Source of the DNA: Nephrocerus scutellatus
Lineage: Eukaryota; Arthropoda; Insecta; Diptera; Pipunculidae
NCBI GenBank assembly: GCA_947095585.1
Contig: OX352763.1
Span: 45,000,010-45,064,009, forward strand
DNA length: 64,000 nucleotides
Direction: 5' to 3'
Shown here piece after piece: positions 10,784 through 21,800 of the stretch. The notes beneath the pieces were generated by a model. It made no database searches and had not been told where the DNA came from. It was given only the letters and a program-made list of their open reading frames with translations. The translations under genes were made by a program, and so were the position numbers. The number at the start of each line of letters is the position of its first letter. Within the stretch, counting starts at the first letter, position 1.

Positions 10784-12974
10784 ACCGCAAGTAATTGATG
10801 TATTTGGAAGTTGTCAAATTCTCCCTGTTGCCATCCACCCGAACACCGTGTTTTGAAAAGTGGGCATCTCGACATTGGATCTTATTTGTCCAAAAGACAG
10901 AAGTTCATGATACAGTTCTGCGAGTAGGTCGATATGCTCCGTACAGTTGAAATTTGGATCAGCTAATTTTATATTCTTTGGAATGTTCCATTGTGAGATG
11001 TCTATTCCTTGAGTTGTTTGAGGTGAAAGTAGTTTTGGCAAGACCAACGCTTCAATTCTAGCCGAGAACCCCTTTAGCCTGGATTGCAAATGTACATTCA
11101 CTCTCTTATGTGCCTTTTGAGTGGCATGACCGATCCCCTGGATGCACAAGGAATCATGCCTTGCTGGAATCTTCAATTTTTTAACGAGTCTCTCCGTAAT
11201 GAAATTTACTTGAGAGCCTGAATCTAGTAGCGCTCTGCATTCGACGAATTCACCATTCACCATGACCCGAGCCGTCCCCAACAAAATATATCTTAGACGT
11301 TGTTGACTAATGGTGCTAAGTGATAGAGCTTGATCGTGTCCCTGCGTCTTATTTTCCATTGAAGATGGGCCTGTTGTTCTAGTCGGGTTGATTCCATTGA
11401 ATTGTGTAGATGGTGTATTGATTTGTTGGCTTGAATTCACGGCTTCCAAATGCACTAAAGAATTGTGTTTTTTAGAGCCTTTGGTGCATGATTGTCTCGG
11501 GCAAGTTGTTGCTCGATGTCCTTCCTTCAGGCAATTTATGCAGAGGTTATATTTTTTGAGCACATTTAGTCGATGTGCGGGGGTTTTATTTAAAAATTCC
11601 TTGCAAGCGTTAAGTGCGTGATTTCCCTTGCAAACCAAGCATACAGATGAACTCGCTGCCGCAACTAATGTCCTTAAAGGGTGGACTCTTCGTCGATCCT
11701 CGATGTGCCGATCCTTGCCCAGAGCTTCTAGAGATTGAAACCGTTTCTCTAAGCAGTCCATCACTTGCCTTGTTGTTTGAAGTTCTTTGGGATTTTCGAG
11801 TGACTGCTCATATATGGTGTGCGTATCTCTGTCTAATTTTTTAGTCAATACGTGGTTTAATATTGGATCCCATTCCTTGGGGGATACACCGAGATTTTCT
11901 AATCCCATGAGACACTCCTTAGTAACGTCGTGAATATTTCTAATGGCGTTGGGTGAACTTTTCTCTGAAGCAGTACTTGGTTGAGTGAGTAATTTACTTA
12001 TAAGCGCGGAAACCAACAGTCTCGGATTAGAGTAACGATCTTCTAAGGTTTTCTAAGCCGCGGCATAATTGCTGTCAGACGTTGAATAATGTCTGATTAG
12101 TCTTTCTGCCTCTCCAGTTAGTTTTGTTTTTAGATACCACATTTTTTGGCAATTTGCCATTGGTTGCATGTGGACCATGTGTTGAAAAAGATAGTGGAAT
12201 TGTTGCCATTTGGAGTAATCCACATCAGACTTTGGCAATTCGATTTTCGAAAGTGGTAACGTGTGCGCAGCTGTTGTGCCTGTCCTAGGAGCACATTCCT
12301 GCAGTCTTGCAATTAAGGCTGTAATAACCCCTTCAACTTCTTCTTCATCGTAGCCGTTAGCTACGTGGTCATCACTTAGCTCATAAATTGATGTATGAAG
12401 ATCTTCAAGCTGAGCCCAGTATTGTTCGATAGCTCTAAACTTATACTCCCAATGTGACTTTGTATGCTGTAGCTCTTGATTTAAATTCAAGTCTACCCCA
12501 CTCAATGCACGACGTAACGACACCACTATGGCGTTATGTCGCCTTATGATTCTGTTGATCTGTTTACTGAATGTCATTGTGACGGTATTTTTGTTTGCGG
12601 CATCGGATTGTTGCGGCCCTTGTTGCGCTTGTGGTTCTGGATTTCTTGTAATTTCCCCTTCCACTGTTGGCTTGACCTTCAATAGCACGGCTATCTTTTC
12701 CTCAAAATGCCTTTGAATTTTCTGTAGTTTTCTAATACAGTGTCGTATTACTCATGAATAAAATAATCATGATCAGTCGGCACATCTGGTATAGACCTGA
12801 TCTGGTTGTCGGTTTCCTCGAACGCTTCCCAAGCTTCCTTCAACCGTCGAAGTCTTCTCGAAAATAACTTTCTTGAGTTTTCCTGTCGGCAGGATCCTTC
12901 TTGTAGTTGCTGATGATCTTGTTGAAACTTTCAGCATTACGCTCTTGCTGTTGAGCTAATTTTTCGATATCCAT
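10784..12974 (-). pseudogene. gag: gag-protease region of BEL copy 1
   Basis: The likely start is ATG at 12974 (MDIEKLAQQQ). A one-base loss near 12860 shifts the frame, and the gag reading resumes in 12688-12053 (Pfam DUF1759-type: MVHMQPMANCQKMWYLKTKL). Frame 12016-10814 has zinc knuckles (CLVCKGNHALNAC, CINCLKEGHRATTC) and the retroviral-type aspartic protease motif ALLDSGSQVNF (DUF1758). A stop near 12054 separates the two longest frames. The fold and order match copy 2. Confidence 0.9.
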
Positions 12975-13222
12975 GATGATATCCCTCGATGACTGCTTCA
13001 ATCTCGCTGACTTGTGTGTGTTTCTGGCTAGATCTTTTTCTTATGCAGCTATCGTTGGTACCAGTGTAAAGCTATGGTACACGCCTTTAATACCGTATGA
13101 TGAATTTAAAACGCGGCGAGTACTTTACCAGTGTTCAAAGCCCTGGCAAACGCTTATCGCGTCCTAAATTGTGATCGCTCAGCAGTCACTCCTTACCACT
13201 GGTGGGGGGAAGTGAATGCTGG

Positions 13223-13243
13223 GATCACGTCGGGGTCACCAAA
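13223..13243 (-). other. Primer-binding region of BEL copy 1
   Basis: Immediately inside the 5' LTR the minus strand reads TTTGGTGACCCCGACGTGAT. Its position next to the LTR end and its near-identity to copy 2 (TTTGGTGACCCCAACGTGAT) identify it as the minus-strand primer site. I have not assigned the primer tRNA. Confidence 0.7.
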
Positions 13244-14504
13244 TGTTAACGGTGGAACTCTTTTGTTCCAATGACGGAATAGTCAAGGTGCATGTACCTT
13301 GACTAATGTTGAGGATATAAACGGTTCTTGTACCGATATATCTTATTAGAATCCTATTAGTTAGCCACCTTACCACTGGTGGGGAGATAGCTAACCAAAA
13401 TTAAATACAGAACAACCTTTTTAGATGATTAAAAATTTAGTGATTTATTATTCCCTAAGACGGGAGTATTTATAAAAATAATATTGACTACGTGGGCATA
13501 TTTAACAAAAATACAAAAAGTATAAAATGATACGACAGGTAAAAATTGCCTAATTCGCATTAATAACAAAAGTAAGAAAAAATAAAAAATACTGCAACAA
13601 TATGCAGTCAGTCTGCACATGCATTTTAGAACATTGGTGCTAAATGAATGATATGGTTCGAATTGCTGTTAAGCGAAACATATTCCCATTGCTGCACCTG
13701 TTTGTTTTTACTTTGAGTTCAAGGTGAACTGTAATAACTCTGGGATCATGTTTCGCTTAGCCGGAATTCGGAGCTTTGGCTTTGTAGTGATCGCACTACA
13801 TGTCGCCTCATCAAATCAACTCTCCTAAATACGATTTTTCTTTCCCACGGCGTCAAATGCGTCACAATACCGAAACTACGCCAAGCACGCTACAGCGCTT
13901 ACTTTTCATGTCAAACATAAATATTCCATGTTCATGAGCTCGTCACCCGATATCCACTACATTCAATAGCAATACACATAATTCATGCGATCGCTATGCC
14001 TTCAATGCTGTGTGTATACAGCACTGCAGTTATAACAAATAGCAATGCACGTAATTCATGCGATCACTCTGTGCTTAATGCTGTGTATACACAGCACTGC
14101 AGCTATAGCATTCCCAATTGTTCAATACCGAATACAATGCTGTACGCGGCGGATACACACAAAATCCAAAGTCAAGTACATGTATGAATTGTAGTTATAG
14201 AGAGCAAGGGTGAATGGACATCGTCAACGGCAACAGCTGGGTGTATGAACTATATCCAGAGCCATTGACGAATTTTATGCTGATGCATTTATATTGCATT
14301 TATATTGTGTAATAATTTTCCGGTTTAATTGTTTAACCTAATATTATTGATATTGGGTAATAATTTAATTGCTTACGCAGTTAATAGTGCATCGCACTAT
14401 ATCTGGAGCAATTAATTATTTGATTTATCGATATTGGGAAATATCGCTGATGAGTGCATTTCCGTAAACTACGTTGACTTGGGGACGAAGATCGTTTGGA
14501 TTTG

Positions 14505-15221
14505 AGCGAATAAAAAACAACCCATAAAAATTAAAAATCTTATCGCAGAAATTGATATGGGAGCCCCTCGATCCTGGGCCATTTTTTTTTTATTGTAGGA
14601 GAAAATCATCGAAACAATTTGACATCAGATGTTAAAATTGAAAATGCTCAGATCATTTTATTCTGAGCACTTAGAGCACGCTCATACTCTGAGCAAATAA
14701 GAAACATTTATCTTGAGAACTCTTTGACTGCTCTGAACTAATTTATGAAAACGCGAAATGACAGAATATTGCGAAAACTTGTTGTTCTATCTGTAAGTTG
14801 ATATCGACAACAAAAAACGACATCAATAAAAATAAAATTCAGTAAATAAAAATGTAGCGCAGCACACACCGCACACAGTCCATAAAGGGCGACGAATATC
14901 TGATGCCAGTATAGATATTTAAAAAATGTATAAGGGCCTTGCGGCCGAACCCGGGACCCGATCACTACCAAATTTTCGAAAAAGTATTGTTTATTGGGTA
15001 TACACATGTGTGTAAAATTTGAAGAAAATCGGGTACATTTTTTAAATTTTTTGTATGGGAGCCCCCCGACCCCGCAGCCCGGAAATACACATGTGTGCCA
15101 AATTTCAATAAAATCGGGCTGTAGGAAGTGGGTTAAAAATTGATCGCAAGAATCCATGACAAATCCACAAGCCCACAAACCCACAAACACACGGGCAAGT
15201 AAAGTTAATATAGAGAATTTA
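14505..15221 (-). repeat. H1 copy nested in the solo LTR
   Basis: It starts AAAACAACCCATAAAAATTA and ends GTTAATATAGAGAATTTAAA, the reverse complement of the H1 termini. Around 15050-15120 lie a GAGCCCCCCGACCCCG core and ACACATGTGTGC, typical of H1 units. The middle (14600-14900) is diverged. It lies inside the solo LTR, which lies inside the BEL LTR, which lies inside a LINE. Confidence 0.75.
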
Positions 15222-15254
15222 AAAAGGGAGTGAAAAAGAAAAAAGAGTTGAAAA

Positions 15255-15430
15255 GTCAGAGCTAATCCAATACATTCTAGTGGAGGTTGCAGCCAAGCTG
15301 AAGACAGCGGGCCTCCCTAGAACTAATAATAGCATATACACATTAAAGTCAGAGTTAATCTAAATCTTAAACTACGAACATCCTAGTAGAGGTTGCAGCC
15401 ACGCCAAAGACAGCGGGCCTCTCTGGTAAT
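15255..15430. repeat. Direct repeat inside the solo LTR
   Basis: Two imperfect units of about 100 bp begin GTCAGAG(C/T)TAATC and contain GAGGTTGCAGCCA followed by GACAGCGGGCCTC. They start near 15256 and 15350. No protein is encoded. Confidence 0.75.
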
Positions 15431-15683
15431 TTATAATCAAGCAATATAATAAAGTACATAAATTGAAAAACAATACTAAATAAACGGCTCTTTTTATTTA
15501 AAAGAAATTAGCTCTCCGCCCAAGTAGCTCTTCCCTTGGTCACACAAGGAAGCACGGCTATTAAATTCGGCGTAAAACAGCTTCGTGTATGTTGGGTTCA
15601 TTCGCATGCCTAATGAATTTGCATTATGAATTTTATTATGAAAATGAATCCAACATGCACAAACACATTTCTGTTCTTGAACA

Positions 15684-16850
15684 ATCTCTTACTTTTAATC
15701 CAATTCTCATATAGGTTTGAGGAACGTCCTTTCACTTCTTATGTGGAACTCAAACAACTACGTATGTTAAGCAAGTTAAATTCTGACCTAGACAGCATAA
15801 TAAAATGGGAATTAAAAATCGATGCTTCCAAAACCCAATGCTGTCTCCTCTCGTCTAAGCGAATCCTAAATCCCATGCCATTATCCATGAATGGCACTTG
15901 CATCGAGGAAACTGAAAATCTCGCAATTCTTGGTATGTGCGTTAACGACAAGCTTCGTTGGAATGACCACATATTTACCGTCGCCAAAAATGCAGTGAAA
16001 TGTTTAGGTTTTCTAGCCCAGTGCAAGAAATATTTCACTCCCTCTGATCTGGCTACTATCTACAAGGCTTTTATTCGCCCTAAACTTGAGTACAATTGCA
16101 ATATCTGGTCTGGTGCGCCTAGACTACCTTGCGTCAGCTAGATAGACATAGAGCTAGATAATAATAATAATAATAATAGCTTCTCGCAGCCATTTGTGTT
16201 GCGCATGTATATTTTTGGACACACATGGAAGGGACCTTCACTTTAAAGGCGGATCCGAACGGCGAATTGAAAAGCTTTTCGTGACAAATTATTACTCTCG
16301 GAACGTTTGTCACCCATTCGCGAGAGGTGGTGTTAGTGGGATTGGAACCGCGAACCTCCTGCTCAGTAGCCGTGCGCATTTCCACTGAGGCACGGCGCCC
16401 ACATATGAGCTAAATAGGTGACGCCAATATAGCGAAATCAATAGATTCGCTTAAAAACCGCAGGAACGTTTCCTGCTTGTCCCTGTTTTATCGTTTCCTC
16501 CACCAGCGGTGCTCAAGAAAAAAAACGAGCTGCATGCCCATCTCCTTGAATTCAACCGCAATACTCGTGTCGCTCTAAATGCTCATCAGTTACCCTCAAG
16601 CCCATCTTCGAACGCAAGTTCAGTTATTCGTTCAGGGATTCGTTCTTCAGCCGTACAACACATGGAATGTGTGTTACAACATGTGCAATGATCTGAAAAG
16701 CTCTGCCTTTCCACATCACCATGATACACAGGCATTTAAAACACAAGCTCATAGACATCTCCCCTTTCTTCTCCTTTTCCTTAACGCCCACGCTGTACCA
16801 AGCATATAGCCAAGTATTATAAGGGTGCGCGAACTATAAAAAAAATTATT
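15684..16850 (+). pseudogene. LINE fragment C: RT C-terminus to 3' end
   Basis: A frame from about 15684 to 16141 gives the part of reverse transcriptase after the active site: SYVELKQLRMLSKLN, ASKTQCCLLSSKRI, FIRPKLEYNCNIWSGA. It resumes after a SINE at 16417 with IGDANIAKSIDSLKNRRN and then a C-terminal tail (RNTRVALNAH). The start touches the end of the BEL LTR, so BEL inserted here. LINE fragment A (3090-4410) supplies the 5' half; about 530 bp of RT core present in copy B is missing between them. Confidence 0.85.
16161..16406 (-). mobile_element. tRNA-derived SINE with (ATT)n tail
   Basis: On the minus strand the element starts near 16400 with GGGCGCCGTGCCTCAGTGG. It has a box-A-like TGCCTCAGTGG (16392-16382) and a box-B-like GGTTCCAATCC (16349-16339), the internal RNA polymerase III promoter of tRNAs. 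It ends in an (ATT)n run at about 16182-16161. Flanking repeats GAGCTAGATA (16151-16160) and GAGCTAAATA (16407-16416) look like a 10-bp target duplication with two differences. The surrounding LINE reading continues on both sides, confirming an insertion. Confidence 0.85.
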
Positions 16851-17289
16851 TGGTAATAATCACCAAAATATATCCTTTTGAGGTCCAAATGTTTTATTTT
16901 TTTCACGCTTCACACGCGCCACATGCGACTCGCGACACGCGTCAAACGCAAGATATCATTGGGACCTGACATTGAGCCACTCACAAAATATCAGCCCTCT
17001 AGGTTGTGCGAAAGGTGGTTAAAAAAGACTTCAAAAGCGGGAAAATGGCGCGATTTTGGACTTAGACACAAAATTTCAGCTCTCTAGGTTGTGTGGAAGG
17101 TGGTTAAAAAGGACCTCAGAGAAGTCGAAAAAACATTCCATTCAATCCATCACACGCGATACGCGTCATACGCGGAATATAAAAAATGATATTCTGGACT
17201 TAGACACCTACAAAATTTCAGCTTTCTAGGTCGTGTGGAAGGTGGTTAAAAAGGACCTCAAATAATTCGAAAAAAAATTTCAACCCATC
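16851..17289. repeat. Short tandem block, three ~115-145-bp units
   Basis: The phrase AAAATTTCAGCTCTCTAGGT with GTGTGGAAGGTGGTTAAAAA and GGACCTCA recurs three times, starting near 16985, 17070 and 17212. Between units lie CACGCGATACGCGTCATACG-like stretches, seen near 16925 and 17150. There is no reading frame of note. It links LINE C to the next H1 copy. Confidence 0.65.
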
Positions 17290-18265
17290 ACACGTTTTGG
17301 TGTTTTGGTGGCGTTTAATAATTTTAATTTTCATTGAATTTTTGCACACATGCATCTCCGATGACAACACTTTCTATTACAATTTTGGGCCCCTCGGGAT
17401 CCGTGGTCGGTGGGTTCCCATACAAATATTTTACAAAATGTACCCGATTTTCTTCAAATTTTATATACATGTGTATCTCCGATGGACAAAACTATTAGTA
17501 AAAATTTTGGAGGCCCCATACAAATTTAAAAAAAAATTAAATTTTATATACAATTTGTATCTCCGATGAACAACACTTTTTGTAAAAATGTTGGAGACCC
17601 AAATTTGTTACAAATAATTAACCCGATTTTCTTCAAATTGTATACCAAATTGTATATCTCCGATGAACAAAACTTTTTCTAAAATTTTTGGAGTGAACAG
17701 GCCCTGAGGCGAGGTGCTAGGGTGTGCCCATAAATAAAATTTTAAAAATTAGACCGATTTCTTCAAATTTTAAACACATGTGTATCTCCGATGGACAAAA
17801 CTTTCTGTAAAATTTTTGGAGTGATTGGGATAGGGGGCTCCCAAACAAAAAAAAAAAAAACAAAAAAAATTAAAATAAATTAATTAAAAATTAGCCCGAT
17901 TTCTTCAAATTTTAAACACATGTGTATTTGCAATAGACAAACCTTTTTGTATAATTGGTGGCGTGACTTTGCCCTAAGGGTCATGAGCCCCATATAAATT
18001 TTATAAAAACTATCCCGATTTTCTTCAAATTTTCAACACATGTGTATCTCCGATAACAACACTTCCTATTGAAATTTGGAAGTGATCGTGCCCCAAGGTC
18101 GGGGGCTCCCATACAAATTTTTTACACATGTGTATCTACGGTGACAACAGTTTTTGTAAAAATTTTGAAGTAAAGGGGCTCTAGTATTATTTTTTTCCAA
18201 ATTAACCCTTTCGAACTTTGCACATATATCCTTTTAGAGAATTTACATGAAAAATTTGTTTTTTT
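17290..18265 (+). repeat. H1 copy with about seven degenerate units
   Basis: It has units of CCCGATTT(T)CTTCAAATTTT, ACACATGTGTATCTCCGATG and AACTTTTTGTAAAA at about 120-bp spacing from 17340 to 18190. It ends TTTAGAGAATTTACATGAAA at about 18233-18252. The GC-rich cores differ from unit to unit, so the units are old. The 5' end is not clear. Confidence 0.75.
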
Positions 18266-18603
18266 AATATTAATTTGACACCATTTCGGTTAAATAGTGA
18301 ACTAAGAGATTAAAAGAATGAAACAGTCATTGTACATTAGATGAAATAAGCAAACTCATTATAAACTTTTACATTCGTTATTGTATTCGCATAATTTTGA
18401 GTGAATGCTGTACTTGAGGATTAAATTTACTTTTATGACGACAATAAATGAGTATACTAGTAATTGAGAATCGTACGATAAAGATGCCAATAACATTTTC
18501 AAGTGTGTTATATACTCGTAAGATGTACTGTTAGTAATCCCACCATAATTGAAGTTTTTGAAAATGAATGTTGCAAATTTTATTTGGGGTAACATAAATA
18601 TTA
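18266..18603. other. Unclassified AT-rich spacer
   Basis: I see no element ends, repeats or meaningful reading frame between the H1 end and the start of the duplicated segment. A direct GTAACATAAATATTAA at 18590 and 18606 marks the junction. Confidence 0.4.
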
Positions 18604-18744
18604 AAGGTAACATAAATATTAATTATTTGTCCGTTTGCTTTATTCAAACATAAATAATTGGTTAAAACATCATATGAAATGCCAATACAGAAACTGTGCA
18701 GATTTTTACGCTATATGACATTTCTGTTATTTGATAATACTTTT

Positions 18745-18875
18745 CATGAAATTCGTCAATTTGGAGGTTCTCTGTCAAGCGGATTGGCCAGTTCCCAGAG
18801 ATGTCTCACTATATTGACCCACACCTGTGTCTTCCTAAAGGAATAATCTATCGAATAGAGTTTGGAGGTTCTCTG
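18745..18875 (-). repeat. Inverted satellite unit at the left edge
   Basis: 18745-18863 is the reverse complement of a normal unit, from TTCATGAAAT to AATAGAGTTT. A further 12-15 bp (TTTGGAGGTTCTCTG, 18861-18875) is also in reverse sense. It overlaps CTCTGGGAACTGG, where the direct array starts. The array therefore begins with a head-to-head junction. Confidence 0.9.
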
Positions 18876-21800
18876 GGAACTGGCCAATCCGCTTGACAGA
18901 GAACCTCCAAATTGACGAATTTCATGAAAATAACAAAAGTTCAAACCGATGCACAAATGCCTCTTCCCCTCTGCATTGTAATCTAACAAACTCTATTCGA
19001 TAGATTATTTCTTTAGAAAGACACAGGTGTGAGTCAATTTAGTGAGACATCTCTGGGAACTGGCCAATCCGCTTGACAGAGAACCTCCAAATTGACGAAT
19101 TTCATGAAAATAACAAAAGTTCAAACCGATGCACAAATGCCTCTTCCCCTCTGCATTGTAATCTAACAAACTCTATTCGATAGATTATTGCTTTAGGAAG
19201 ACACAGGTGTGGGTCAATATAGTGAGACATCTCTGGGAACTGGCCAATCCGCTTGACAGAGAACCTCCAAATTGACGAATTTCATGAAAATAACAAAAGT
19301 TCAAACCGATGCACAAATGCCTCATCCCCTCTGCATTGTAATCTAACAAACTCTATTCGATAGATTATTCCTTTAGGAAGACACAGGTGTGGGTCAATAT
19401 AGTGAGACATCTCTGGGAACTGGCCAATCCGCTTGACAGAGAACCGCCAAATTGACGAATTTCATGAAAATAACAAAAGTTCAAACCGATGCACAAATGC
19501 CTCATCCCCTCTGCATTGTAATCTAACAAACTCTATTCGATAGATTATTTCTTTAGAAAGACACAGGTGTGAGTCAATTTAGTGAGACATCTCTGGGAAC
19601 TGGCCAATCCGCTTGACAGAGAACCTCCAAATTGACGAATTTCATGAAAATAACAAAAGTTCAAACCGATCCACAAATGCCTCATCCCCTCTGCATTGTA
19701 ATCTAACAAACTCTATTCGATAGATTATTCCTTTAGGAAGACACAGGTGTGGGTCAATATAGTGAGACATCTCTGGGAACTGGCCAATCCGCTTGACAGA
19801 GAACCGCCAAATTGACGAATTTCATGAAAATAACAAAAGTTCAAACCGATGCACAAATGCCTCTTCCCCTCTGCATTGTAATCTAACAATCTCTATTCGA
19901 TAGATTATTCCTTTAGGAAGACACAGGTGTGAGTCAATTTAGTGAGACATCTCTGGGAACTGGCCAATCCGCTTGACAGAGAACCTCCAAATTGACGAAT
20001 TTCATGAAAATAACAAAAGTTCAAACCGATGCACAAATGCCTCATCCCCTCTGCATTCTAATCTGACAAACTCTATTCGATAGATTATTCCTTTAGGAAG
20101 ACACAGGTGTGGGTCAATATAGTGAGACATCTCTGGGAACTGGCCAATCCGCTTGACAGAGAACCGCCAAATTGACGAATTTCATGAAAATAACAAAAGT
20201 TCAAACCGATGCACAAATGCCTCATCCCCTCTGCATTGTAATCTAACAAACTCTATTCGATAGATTATTTCTTTAGAAAGACACAGGTGTGAGTCAATTT
20301 AGTGAGACATCTCTGGGAACTGGCCAATCCGCTTGACAGAGAACCTCCAAATTGACGAATTTCATGAAAATAACAAAAGTTCAAACCGATGCACAAATGC
20401 CTCATCCCCTCTGCATTGTAATCTAACAAACTCTATTCGATAGATTATTCCTTTAGGAAGACACAGGTGTGGGTCAATATAGTGAGACATCTCTGGGAAC
20501 TGGCCAATCCGCTTGACAGAGAACCGCCAAATTGACGAATTTCATGAAAATAACAAAAGTTCAAACCGATGCACAAATGCCTCTTCCCCTCTGCATTGTA
20601 ATCTAACAATCTCTATTCGATAGATTATTCCTTTAGGAAGACACAGGTGTGAGTCAATTTAGTGAGACATCTCTGGGAACTGGCCAATCCGCTTGACAGA
20701 GAACCTCCAAATTGACGAATTTCATGAAAATAACAAAAGTTCAAACCGATGCACAAATGCCTCATCCCCTCTGCATTCTAATCTGACAAACTCTATTCGA
20801 TAGATTATTCCTTTAGGAAGACACAGGTGTGGGTCAATATAGTGAGACATCTCTGGGAACTGGCCAATCCGCTTGACAGAGAACCTCCAAATTGAAGAAT
20901 TTCATGAAAATAACAAAAGTTCAAACCGATGCACAAATGCCTCTTCCCCTCTGCATTGTAATCTAACAATCTCTATTCGATAGATTATTCCCCTTTAGGA
21001 AGACACAGGTGTGAGTCAATTTAGTGAGACATCTCTGGGAACTGGCCAATCCGCTTGACAGAGAACCTCCAAATTGACGAATTTCATGAAAATAACAAAA
21101 GTTCAAACCGATGCACAAATGCCTCTTCCCCTCTGCATTGTAATCTAACAATCTCTATTCGATAGATTATTCCTTTAGGAAGACACAGGTGTGAGTCAAT
21201 TTAGTGAGACATCTCTGGGAACTGGCCAATCCGCTTGACAGAGAACCTCCAAATTGACGAATTTCATGAAAACAACAAAAGTTCAAACCGATGCACAAAT
21301 GCCTCTTCCCCTCTGCATTGTAATCTAACAAACTCTATTCGATAGATTATTCCTTTAGGAAGACACAGGTGTGGGTCAATATAGTGAGACATCTCTGGGA
21401 ACTGGCCAATCCGCTTGACAGAGAACCGCCAAATTGACGAATTTCATGAAAATAACAAAAGTTCAAACCGATGCACAAATGCCTCTTCCCCTCTGCATTG
21501 TAATCTAACAAACTCTATTCGATAGATTATTTCTTTAGAAAGACACAGGTGTGAGTCAATTTAGTGAGACATCTCTGGGAACTGGCCAATCCGCTTGACA
21601 GAGAACCTCCAAATTGACGAATTTCATGAAAATAACAAAAGTTCAAACCGATGCACAAATGCCTCTTCCCCTCTGCATTGTAATCTAACAAACTCTATTC
21701 GATAGATTATTGCTTTAGGAAGACACAGGTGTGGGTCAATATAGTGAGACATCTCTGGGAACTGGCCAATCCGCTTGACAGAGAACCTCCAAATTGACGA

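Larger units (their letters stand above)
13783..15579. mobile_element. Solo LTR of a second retrotransposon family
   Basis: A 1797-bp insertion starts TGTAGTGATCGCACTACATG and ends GGCGTAAAACA, giving TG...CA ends. It is flanked by GCTT at 13779-13782 and 15580-15583. Removing it and one GCTT restores the BEL LTR reading. No primer-binding site or coding region is present, so it is a solo LTR; a 4-bp duplication is usual for Ty3/gypsy elements. It has an internal direct repeat (15255-15430) and a nested H1 copy (14505-15221). Without the H1 the LTR would be about 1.1 kb. Confidence 0.85.
5172..15683 (-). mobile_element. BEL/Pao LTR retrotransposon with env, copy 1 (degenerate)
   Basis: On the minus strand this reads 5' LTR (15683 down to 13244, split by a nested solo LTR), primer-binding region, gag, protease, RT, RNase H, integrase, env, polypurine tract and 3' LTR (5773 down to about 5172). 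Many frameshifts and stops break the coding region. Compared with copy 2 it has extra deletions, including one that joins the integrase C-terminal region directly to env near 7545. The outer end of the 3' LTR is missing where it meets H1. The 5' end abuts LINE sequence at 15684, so the element inserted into that LINE. Confidence 0.95.
13244..15683 (-). repeat. 5' LTR of BEL copy 1, split by a nested insertion
   Basis: The LTR begins (plus coordinates) with TGTTAACGGTGGAACTC at 13244 and ends with CTGTTCTTGAACA at 15683, so on the minus strand it is TGTT...AACA. Its two parts, 13244-13782 and 15584-15683, sum to about 640 bp, close to the 680 bp of the intact LTR in copy 2. The split lies in GGCTTCGTG, where a solo LTR inserted and duplicated GCTT. 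TATAAAAATA is kept near 13471. Confidence 0.9.

Noticed and set aside
16339..16392. A functional tRNA gene
   Set aside because: Boxes A and B are present but no cloverleaf or acceptor stem can be drawn, and there is a long non-tRNA body with an (ATT)n tail; it is a SINE.
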